A stretch of 64,000 bases of DNA from Dipteronia dyeriana (taxonomy: Eukaryota > Streptophyta > Magnoliopsida > Sapindales > Sapindaceae): contig CM065299.1 of assembly GCA_032871835.1 (NCBI GenBank), positions 78,456,204 to 78,520,203 of the forward strand, read 5' to 3'. Position 1 is the stretch's first letter. Each line of letters begins with the position of its first letter. The notes beneath the pieces were generated by a model, which saw nothing but the letters and a program-made list of their open reading frames with translations, searched no databases and was not told the origin of the DNA. Both the position numbers and the translations under genes were made by a program. Positions 55,387-64,000 of this stretch are shown piece by piece.

Positions 55387-56078
55387 TTAGTACAGGTCGA
55401 TAAATTTATATGCCCAGTAGATTTTATTGTTTTGGAAACACAACATGTTGTTAATGAGTACAAATCAATTCCTGTTATATTGGGTTTTCCATTTTTAGCT
55501 ATTGCAAATGCCTTGATTGATTGCAGGAATGGAATAATGAACATGTCTTTTGAAAATATGGAAATTAAGCTTAATGTTTTCAACATGTCTAAGGAACCAT
55601 TTGAAGATGAAAATGAAGATGCGGATATTATTGAAACCATTGTTAAAGATCATGTTCAAAAGGATTATTTTAACTCATCTGAAGTTTGTTTGATCAATGC
55701 ACCTAAGTCATGCACGCATTCACATCTTGATAATTGTTTGCAGGTTGCCGAAGAAGAAGGAGACACTTCAGATTTTGAAGAATTGGAACAGAAAGATGAC
55801 GAGCCAGAAGAAAAAGCACCACAACTGGATTTAAAGCCCTTACCAGAAGGACTCAAATATGCGTACCTTGGAGACGAGCAGATTTACCCAGTGGTAATCT
55901 CTTCTAACCTCATAGAAGAGCAAGAAGGTAAGTTGCTACATGTTTTAAAGAAAAATAAGAATGCAATTGATTGGACTTTGAAAGATTTGAAATGTATTAA
56001 CCCATTGATTTGTTCACATCGAATAAATTTAGAGGAAAATGCTAAAACATATTGACAACCCCAAAGAAGACAAAACCC
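55387..56078 (+). pseudogene. E2 protease end and linker
   Basis: Resumes E2 after E1: LVQVDKFICPVDFIVLE, IPVILGFPFLAIANALIDC (GRPF changed to GFPF), then an acidic linker (FEELEQKDDEPEEKAPQLD), EGLKYAYLGDEQIYPVVIS and the RT lead-in (NAIDWTLKDLKCINPLICSH). It is open to 56055, ending in a stop at AKTY. Confidence 0.85.
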
Positions 56079-56079
56079 A

Positions 56080-57362
56080 CACATGAAAAAAGTTGTCAAG
56101 ACCGAAGTCCTTAAATTACATGACGTGGAAATTAACTACCCTATCTCTGATAGTAAATGGGTGAGTCGTACATAAGTTGTGTCAAAAAAATTTGGAATCA
56201 CTGTTGTTAAAAATGAAAATGGTGAGTTAATTCCAACTCGTGTTCCATCTAGTTGGCACATGTACATTGATTATAGAAAATTAAAAGATGCCACTAGAAA
56301 AGATCATTTTCCCCTTCCATTCCTTGACCAGGTTTTAGAAAGAGTAGCAGGTCATCCCTACTACTACTTTCTTGATGGGTGTTCTGGATACTATCAAATT
56401 CTCATTGCATTAGAAGACCGAGAAAATACCACATTCACATGTCCTTTTGGAACCTTTGCATTTAGAAGAATGCCATTTGATTTGTGTAATGCTCCAACCA
56501 CATTTCAACGATGCATGCTAAGCAAATTTAATGACGTGATTGAACATTGTTTAGATGTCTTTATGGATGATTTAACTGTGTTTGGGAATTCTTTTGATGA
56601 ATGTCTGAATAACTTGGAAAGAGTCTTGAAACTTTGCATAGAAAAATGATTTGTGCTTAACTGAAAAATGTGTCATTATATGATCACATCTGGAATTGTT
56701 TTGGGTCATGTTGTGTCATCTAAAGGAATCAAGGTTGACAAGGTAAAAATTGAAGTCATTTCGAAGTTACCACCACCACAAACAGTCAAAGATGTGTGGT
56801 CATTTTTAAGGCATGCAAGATTTTATAGAAGGTTTATTAAAGATTTCAGTGTCATATCTAAACCACTTTGTAACCTCTTATTAAAAGATGCAAAGTTCGA
56901 ATGGACACAAGAGTGTAAAGAGACCTTTAAAAAGATAATTGACCTTTTAATATCTGCTCCTATCATACGATCCCCTAATTGGTCCTTGCCTTTTGAATTG
57001 ATGTGTGATGCGAGTGATTTTGCTGTTGGAACTGTCTTAGGACAGAAAAGAGAAGGTAAGCCTTTTATGATTTATTACACAAGTAAAACTTTGAATTGTG
57101 CACAAATAAATTACACCACCACTAAGAAAGAATTACTCGCTATGATATTTGCATTGGATAAATTTCGGTCATACTTGATTGGCGCTTCAACCATTGTTTT
57201 TACTGATCACCCAGCTTTGAAGTATTTAATGTCTAAACAGATGCAAAACCAAGATTGATTCGCTAGATTTTGTTGCTACAAGAATTCAATCTCACAATCA
57301 AGGACAAAAAGGGTGCTGAAAATATCGTTGCAGACCATTTATCAGATTTGATAAAGCACCCA
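56080..57362 (+). pseudogene. E2 reverse transcriptase and RNase H
   Basis: RT from MKKVVKTEVLKLHD, with a stop near 56173, then NENGELIPTRVPSSW, IDYRKLKDATRKDHFPLP, FLDGCSGYYQILIALED and the catalytic VFMDDLTVFGNSFDEC. A stop at 56647 is followed by the thumb (GHVVSSKGIKVDKVKIE) and RNase H (ELMCDASDFAVGTVLGQ, YTTTKKELLAMIFALDKF, IVFTDHPALKYL). A frameshift occurs at 57258, then a readable AENIVADHLSDLIKHP. Core motifs remain recognisable. Confidence 0.88.
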
Positions 57363-58735
57363 TGAATGATTCTTTTCCTGATGATCTTTTATTCTCTGTC
57401 ACAACTTTGCCTTGGTATGCTGACATGGTTAATTATCTCACAACAGGAATGATGCCACTCGATTGGAATGCACATGACAAAAAGAAATTTTTGACTGAGG
57501 TAAAACGTTTTTACTGGGATGACCCGTACTTATTCAAGTATTGTCCTGATCAAATTGTTCGACGGTGTATTCCAGGCAATGAGGTAAGTAGTGTCATTGA
57601 ATTTTGTCATTCTGAAGCATGTGGTGGTCATTTTTCGTCAAAGAAAACGACTGTAAAAATCTTACAGTGTGGATTTTATTGGCCCACCATGTTTAAAGAC
57701 GCACATACATTCTGTAAAACCTGTGAAATTTGTCAAAAGTTAGGATCCATTTCCAAGTGAAATATGATGCCTTTAAACCTCATTCTTGTCATTGAAATAT
57801 TTGATTGTTGAGGAATTGATTTTATAGGTCCATTTCCACCGTCATTTGGATTTTTGTACATTTTGGTTGCCATTGATTATGTGTCAAAATGGGTTAAGGC
57901 AATTCCTTGTTGAAATAATGATCACAAAACAATGATTAAGATTTTAAAGGAAAATCTTTTGAGTTGATTTGGAATCCCTCAAGTCATTATCAATGATGGA
58001 GACAAACACTTTTGTAACAAACCTTTTGAGTCTTTAATGAAGTAATATGAAGTCACACACAAAATTGCCACACCATACCACCCTCAAACAAGTGGTCAAG
58101 TTGAGTTAGCAAATAGGGAGATAAAACATATCTTGTAAAAAATGGTTAACCCTGATCGAAAAGATTGGTCTCTTAGACTAAATGATGCACTTTAGGCTTA
58201 CCGCACTACATTCAAAACATCTTTGGGTATGTCTCCCTATCATTTGGTTTATGGAAAACCTTACCACTTACCTGTTGAACTTGAGAAAAAAGCATATTGG
58301 GTCATTAAAGCTTTCAATTCTAACCTAAATGATGTTGGTGAATTGCGCAAGTTGTAAATAAATGAACTTGAAGAATTAAGAAACGATGCATATGAAAATA
58401 CAAAAATTCTTAAAGAAAAGTCTAAAACCTTTCATGACAGACAAATTTTAAGAAGATCATTTGAAGTTGGTCAAAAGGTTTTGCTTTATAATTCTCGACT
58501 TCATTTATTTCCTGGCAAATTGAAATCAAAATGGAGTGGTCCATTTGTTATGAAACACGTGTATCTGCTTGTTGTGAAACACGTGTATCCATATGGTGCC
58601 CTTGACATTGAGAATCCAAGTAATAGTAATGTGTTTAAAGTAAATGGACAACGTGTGAAACCATTCTTAGAAAAAACAGATGTTCAAAAAGACTATGCCG
58701 TCCTTTCTGACCCTTGTTACAAAGGTGAGTAAACA
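57362..58735 (+). pseudogene. E2 integrase
   Basis: The zinc finger (CHSEACGGHFSSKKT, CKTCEICQKLG) is in the open frame 57362-57760. The core, broken by stops, has [22 protein letters not shown] and [19 protein letters not shown], then SPYHLVYGKPYHLPVELE and the C-terminal SRLHLFPGKLKSKWSGPF. A 27-base local duplication repeats KHVY (58543-58600). It ends DPCYKGE, with the splice donor AAAG|GTGAGT at 58725 overlapping the stop. Confidence 0.87.
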
Positions 58736-58950
58736 AATCTTTTGCTTTTGACTTTATTTGTGTTTGCAATTATTTTTTTGTTTTTGTTCGCTTTTACGTT
58801 TTGAATTTTGAAGGATTAATTTCTAGGTTCAATTTTTGCTAGGTGTGTTTTGCTATATAACCCCGGTTAAGTGGCGAATAACAGTACTCCGTGACAATTA
58901 AAGTCGGTTTAATTCAGTTTCCTAAATAACTGATCCCCAAAACAAGGCAT

Positions 58951-59524
58951 TGACGAAATTTTCACAAACCTGTAAAAACATTTTCCATCGTTTCCCCAAA
59001 ATGTTATGAAAAAGATTTACAAAGCACGTTCCGAAAGATTACGCTTACTGATGATAAACAACATTCCTGTTGAAATTTGCTGGTTGATCAAAGCTAAGGT
59101 ACGTCTAGCAGGTGAGTCTGCTGATTCATTTATATATTACAAGCTTGGTTTTGGAAGAAGTAACCTCGCAAGAAAACAAGAAGTAACCTCGCAAGAAAAC
59201 AAAGAGCTAAGAAGTTAGGCATTACTTGTCACAAATGTGCACGTACAACTTGCAACACACGTTGTCGTTCTTTAGGAATGGTGTCTAATAATCGAGAATA
59301 TAAAATTTTATTAATTAGGCATGGTTTGCGTAGGGAGTCATTGGATAATATCCTAACGACTCTTGATGCACATCTTAGTGAATATGTGCAAATGGCAATT
59401 GACCGATTATGACCACAATTTCAAAAAGAACATGCACAATATAGTCTTGGGAATCTAATTTTAAAAAACCCTGTTTGTCAATTTATAAGAAAATTGGATG
59501 GGATGCATATCCCCGACCCATAGA
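58951..59524 (+). pseudogene. E2 third ORF, unrecognised
   Basis: Homologue of the E1 third ORF. The start codon is changed (ATTGAC where E1 has ATGGAC). Readable parts are KIYKARSERLRLLMINNIP, then a 23-base tandem duplication near 59157-59202 that shifts the frame. Next come AKKLGITCHKCARTTCNTRC with the same C-x2-C-x4-C-x3-C spacing, and the end RKLDGMHIPDP with a stop at the same place as in E1. Conservation of the Cys pattern and of the stop in both copies supports a real ancestral gene. Function unknown. Confidence 0.65.
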
Positions 59525-59827
59525 GGGTGTTGAAGTCGTTTCTGGACTTAAAACCAGAGGAAGATGTGAGCCACAATCACAACTACCAGTAAATATCATT
59601 TTTTTTATTATCTTTTTTCTTCCGCATTTAATGTTTTTTGTAATTATTGTTGTTACTTTTGATTTTTGAACCATTTGGATCTAATATCATTGACAAATAC
59701 GTCGCCCTATACATATAGGTGTATCATTATGTTATCTTTGCGGGATCTAAAAATACAAGCATTTGTTTTCCTTTTTTGCTTCAAAGCACCCATAAACATT
59801 CAAAAGAAAAATTCATAGAGTGCATTA
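59525..59827 (+). other. E2 spacer before LOG
   Basis: Contains the candidate donor CCA|GTAAAT near 59589 and a decayed acceptor near 59744, then about 80 bases that look like a LOG 5' untranslated region. No gene. Confidence 0.5.
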
Positions 59828-60409
59828 ATGGCATCACCTTTAACTAAACGATTCACAAACATTTGTGTGTTTGGTGGCACTAATTATGGGAAATACAGAG
59901 AGTTTGTTGAGGCTGCAACTCATCTTGGTAAAGTTTTGGTTGATCGAAAAATACACCTAGTGTATGGAGGAGGTAACTTGGGATTAATGGGGCGTGTTTC
60001 ACGAGCTACACGAGACGGAGGTAGTCAAGTTCTGGGGATTGTCCCAAAACCTATGGCCGCAACAGACATCATCGGAAAGACAAACGACGAAGAGCTAGTT
60101 TTTTCAGGTATGCCTGAAAGATTGACTGCTAAGTTACATCATGCTGATGCATTTATAGCTTTGCCAGGTGGTTTTGGAACCTTAGAAGAAATCTTTACAA
60201 TGGCATCCTAGGCGCAACTACACATCCATGAGAAACCCATCGGTTTGTTGAATGTTAATAAATTTTATGATGGTTTGCTTTCATTTCTTGATCATGCTCT
60301 GAAGAATTATTACATTCCACCTTCAATCCGAAAAATCTTTATCTCTACTTCAAGTCCTCATAAGCTGATTGACCAGTTACAAGCTTTTAATTATGAGTCA
60401 GATCCCTGA
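59828..60409 (+). pseudogene. LOG: E2 LOG-family cytokinin riboside monophosphate phosphoribohydrolase
   Basis: 193 codons plus stop, within the usual length of LOG proteins, with one premature TAG at codon 128. The E1 copy has Trp there. It begins MASPLTKRFTNICVFGGTN; the first Rossmann strand and glycine loop are residues 11-21, YGGGNLGLMG 46-55, HADAFIALPGGFGTLEE 105-121 with the family motif PGGxGTxxE at 113-121, and LLNVNKFYDGLLSFLDHA after the stop. LOG enzymes cut ribose 5'-phosphate from cytokinin ribotides to give active cytokinin. The gene lacks introns, is on the element's coding strand, and lies between the third ORF and the 3' LTR. Without the stop it would be a full-length LOG. 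Confidence 0.92.
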
Positions 60410-60426
60410 ACCTCCAAAATAGATTG

Positions 60427-62597
60427 TGAAATTTCCCTTTATCTTTACAGTGTAAATATACCTAGAGGGGGTGAATAGGTATATACTCCAATTTTTGTCT
60501 TCTTTTAAAACAATGCACTTTTAACAATGCCTAATGAAAATTGCAAACAATGACACACAATATTTACGTGGTAAACCTCCGAAGAGGAAACATCCACGGG
60601 TTGATACCACAACCACCGGCAAAAGCAAATCCACTATTTCAAAAGAGTTACACACTCAAGCAATCACACATGCTCTCCAAGCTATCACTCTCATTCTATC
60701 CTTCAACCTAGTGATCTACTAAGCCTACTTCGTATCCAATACCTCTTGTCTCTAGGAAGATTCCTTGCTCACATATCCGGATCCTCCCGACCCTAGGTAA
60801 GACTTCTTGCTCAACTATCTGAGTCCTCCCGACTCTAGTCAAGACTTCATCGCTCAACAATCCGAGGTCACACACCTCTTGTCGAGACTTCCACTTGCTT
60901 AGCTATCCAAGTCCTTCCGACTCTAGCTAAGACTTCCAATTGCTCAAATCAAAGAATCACTCTAAGATATGAGACTTTCTACCTCTTCACAAGGCATCTA
61001 AGTGATCATGAATGCAAAACGCAAACAAGCACTCAACATAGAAAATGATGATCAACAAATTCTATGGACATGCAACTAGATAGCTAGATTATGCTTTCAA
61101 AGAACAATCACCAATGTATCTAGGTAACCTAAGCATGTTATCAACTGAGAACCAAATCAATGAAATGAATATACCAATTGATGTAGACCTAGTTCTTAGA
61201 AAATGAAATTAAATCTAGAAATAGTCAATCAAGCATAAGAACAAAAGATTTCTAGAAACAATTTCATGTTTATCAAGTTTAGCACAAATCAATCAACTTA
61301 TCACAAATCTAGCTAAACTTGAAACTTCAAATCAACAAACCACAAAATGATATCAAAATCATCCTAGTCATGCATCTTAATCAAATAGCATCAATCAATA
61401 AGAGGATCTAAGAAGAAAACTAAGAAGAAGATGATTTTACCAACAAGAATGAAAACCACGAACTGAAGATCTGATCACAGACAAAACTCTAGACATCATT
61501 TGGTTTTGGAAATGCTTGGGGTTTTTAGAAATCTTCAAGACACTTGAAATCGGTTTTTGAATCAAGTGATTCGGAGTTAAAATAAAAAAGTTATCACAAA
61601 AACAAAAATCAAAATGTTGAAAGAAAAATTCTGCACTTGTTCTTCAAATTTTTTTTTTCTCAACTTGTCTTGAATAAGAGAGAATGAGAGGTTTTAAAGA
61701 GAGAACAACCAAAAGACCAAAAAGCCTTCATGGTTTAGTGCCTCCCCAAGATGGCGCGTGGGCATCTCAAGGCAAAGCAACTTTGGGGCCGAGATGGCCA
61801 CGCGCCATCTCGGGATGGTGCCAAGTGATGGCTTATGCCATCGCACCTCTTCCCTTGCGCTCCTTTCGTGTTTTTCAACTGTTCTTTGGCCTCTAAACTC
61901 CAAATTTGAATCCATTTAAATATTACGAACCAGAACTCCCTCACGGACATGGAAATATAAGATACCCAACCCAGAAAATAAGAATTTGACTCAATATATG
62001 AAGACGAAAACAATGTATGCAACATGAGTTGAAAGTGTAGTATCTTTTGACTTAGAACTTGAAATCAATAGTTTGAGTAACAGAAATGATCGAAACTCAA
62101 TCAAGAATGATTTAAGACTGAAATCAAGTTCAATATCCATGTTATACAAACATATACATATACAAACACAATTCACACTAGAATGTAAACTACATAGAGA
62201 TAGTCTCCAATCATGCATTTTCCAAAACATGTTATTTCCATACCAATGCATGAGCATTCATTTTCAAGTGTGTGAATGTGTTATACATGGTGCACAATGA
62301 TGCAGGGACACATATGAATGAATTATATATGTGTGCCTATAATGGTGCACAACGATGTAGGGACACATATGTATGAATTATGTGTGTGTGTGCCTTACGC
62401 CTTGCAAGAAGAAGAAGAATCTCGATACCTTAGCATCCAAGAATAGTACCAATCCTCTTGAAGACGAACTTTGCATCATGAGAAGTTGTTGTTCTTCCTT
62501 GAAGCTCTTATCATCATGAACCACTTAAGCAACTAAGCATTACAAAGAAATAAAGTTTTGTTATGGAATCAAGCCAACACAAATCTAAAAATTAACA
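60427..62597 (-). mobile_element. S1: 2.2-kb solo LTR inserted in E2
   Basis: Absent from the corresponding place in E1. The ends are TGAAATTTCCC and AAATTAACA, flanked by GATTG (60422-60426) and TATTG (62598-62602), a probable five-base duplication with one change. CTAGAGGGGGTGAATAGG lies near the left end; its complement is common near the U5 end of plant copia LTRs, so minus orientation is inferred. A ~53-base block with GGTGCACAAYGATG is duplicated near 62286-62400. Open frames inside are not recognised. Confidence 0.65.
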
Positions 62598-63852
62598 TAT
62601 TGGTCCATTGATGAAGAGAACAAGAAACGCAGAATTGATCTAAATCTCAGTTTGTAATTGTCGCATGGTTTTTATGCATTTTATTTTCCTTTATTTTGTA
62701 TTTCTTTTGTATTTCTTTTGTTGTTTTGCTGGATTTTGTTATCTTTCAAGTTCTTCATGTGATATCTTTTAAACCTTAACTCAGACATTGGGGACAATGT
62801 CTTGTTCTGGTTGGGAGGAGGGGATAGTTGATTCAATAACTTTTGTTTTTAAAAAAACTAACTTCTGACCATTTTTTTTTTGTAAAGATGACTGAGTAAG
62901 GAGATCTTTTAGATACTTCTAATATGCATCTTTATAGTTCTGATGCATTTTTTTTCCTCTCTTCTGACTATTCAAATTTATAAACTCTCCATTGTGATAT
63001 CATTGATTAATCCTTTTGTTCATTAAGTAATCTTGAGAAATATTTTGAACTATTTTGGACACACACGCATATTAACACGTGATTATGTGCAGTAAGTTGA
63101 GATTTTGTGATATTTAGTTCTAAAACATAATTCAAGGGTAACAACCGAATGCAGTGGTCTTGTTAAAAAATATATATAGTAATGTTTTTTGATCAAAACT
63201 CTTATTTAGTAGTCGGGCCTCATGCCTCAGTAAGCATAGAGTGATTGCGTAAAATGGTGGAGTCTGGATAAGAATAAAGTGCAGTTTCGTAGCCTCTTTA
63301 ACTCGAGTAATTAAGTCCGAGGCATGCTTAAACACCTAATGCCTTAAGACCAACTGGTTTGGGAGTCATTGACCCAAAGCTCGTTACACGGGTTAAAGAG
63401 AAAGCTTAAGGGAATTGAACTAAAAATAACATCTACAATTTGAGTAATTAAGCCCGTAGGAGTGTTTTAACACTTAATGCCCTAAAGCCAACTGGTTTGG
63501 GAGCCATTGGCCTAAAGCTCGCTACATGGATTAAAGATGGAATGTTTGTATTCAATTTTGTTATATTTTCTAGTTAAAAATAAAATAGAAGAAGAAAATA
63601 AAACTACTGCCTACGGAAGAAACCTTGATGAGATTTCAGAATGAAAATGTTGCTCGATTTCAATTGAATCTCATAGTTATTGTGTTGATCTTTATTGAGC
63701 ACAAGAAAGTTTGATTAATGACTGATTGACAAAGGGTGAGAAAAGAGGTCTGGGAGAGTTTGTTTATCTGGTAGTTTTTTTAGATTTGAATTTGAGTTTT
63801 TACTATTTTCGCTTTAGTTGCTAGGGACTAGCAATAAGCTGGTTGTGGGGTG
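62598..63852 (+). other. E2 3' non-coding region and polypurine tract
   Basis: Homologous in reverse to E1 44584-45760. It holds the palindrome ACATTGGGGACAATGT (62785-62800), a G-rich stretch (62809-62823), two copies of the ~95-base block (about 63298-63395 and 63430-63530) and the polypurine tract GGTTGTGGGGTG (63841-63852). No gene. Confidence 0.75.
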
Positions 63853-63972
63853 TGATTAACACTGAAAAGTGTATGTTTATTAAGGGATAATACCATCATT
63901 TTACACTTCCAACATGATTAATTTCCCAATTTAGATATATTTTCGTTTGCTCATTTAAATAAATGTGTTGTC
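63853..63972 (+). repeat. E2 3' LTR, start only
   Basis: Begins TGATTAACACTGAAAAGTG like the E1 LTRs in the same orientation. Homology stops at ATGTGTTGT (63972); the last 28 bases of the window (CAAGTCCTAGGAAGG...) do not match the E1 LTRs. The LTR is therefore interrupted or truncated there, or another element begins. Confidence 0.8.
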
Positions 63973-64000
63973 AAGTCCTAGGAAGGCCATGACGGGCATT

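Larger units (their letters stand above)
34656..63972 (+). mobile_element. E2: Athila-like Ty3/gypsy element with captured LOG, 5'-truncated
   Basis: Plus-strand element assembled from 34656-35841, 42875-42992, 55382-60426 and 62598-63972. It holds gag (partial), protease, RT, RNase H, integrase, a third ORF, a LOG-family gene, a 3' non-coding region and the first part of the 3' LTR. Three elements interrupt it: A2, E1 and a solo LTR. Its 5' LTR and gag start are absent; C2 lies in their place. Athila assignment rests on the gag sequence and the homologous element E1, which has a TGGCGCCGTTGCCGG primer site. Confidence 0.85.

Noticed and set aside
59828..60409. LOG as a native host gene next to retroelements
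   Set aside because: It lacks introns, sits at the same position in two retroelement copies, and is followed in both by the same element 3' region and LTR, so it is element cargo rather than a resident gene.
61684..62025. Opposing ORFs in the solo LTR S1 around 61700-61900
   Set aside because: Both strands are open over a GC-richer patch; no domain, and located inside an LTR.

Overview
The window looks like a repeat-rich, probably pericentromeric or intergenic segment of a flowering-plant nuclear genome. It is AT-rich and consists almost entirely of decayed, nested LTR retrotransposons, plus one LINE and one hAT-like non-autonomous DNA element. No intact single-copy host gene, tRNA, rRNA or CRISPR array was recognised. 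The only host-type coding sequence is a cytokinin-activating LONELY GUY (LOG) family gene. It is present twice, each time as a passenger between pol and the 3' LTR of an Athila-like Ty3/gypsy element.

Layout. 1-195: copia LTR fragment. 1867-2895: broken 'putative gypsy-type transposon' gene (minus). 4216-6165: B1, a short family-B gypsy element with both LTRs, an AGTTC duplication and most of gag-pol deleted. 6171-10164: Tat-like gypsy remains (T3, T2, minus) around an LTR that carries two family-B LTR insertions (6896-7640 and 8271-8620). 10165-12743: B2, a second internally deleted family-B element. 12744-14473 and 30612-32690: two halves of one Tat-like element (T1, minus), split by copia element C1 (14474-30611, minus). 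C1 itself holds a 5'-truncated LINE (15795-19059) and a family-A chromovirus-like gypsy (A1, 23440-29560, minus). 32690-34655: separate copia pol fragment (C2). 34656-63972: Athila-like element E2 (plus), interrupted by family-A element A2 (35842-42874, duplication TTTGC), by a complete oppositely oriented Athila-like element E1 (42993-55381, duplication ATGTG) and by a 2.2 kb solo LTR (60427-62597). E1 carries a hAT-like element (54365-55242) inside its 5' LTR.

How the parts work together. E1 and E2 share an unusual plan: LTR, TGGCGCC-type primer site, gag, protease, RT, RNase H, integrase, an unrecognised Cys-rich third ORF, an intronless LOG gene, palindrome, G-rich tract, LTR. A consensus splice donor lies across the pol stop codon, and in E1 there are good acceptors upstream of the third ORF and of LOG. 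This suggests that the downstream genes were expressed from spliced subgenomic RNA. E1 and E2 are broken at different LOG positions, so a common ancestor probably carried a complete LOG. Lineage names (Athila, Tat, CRM-like chromovirus) come from recognised protein motifs and are inference, since no database search was possible.
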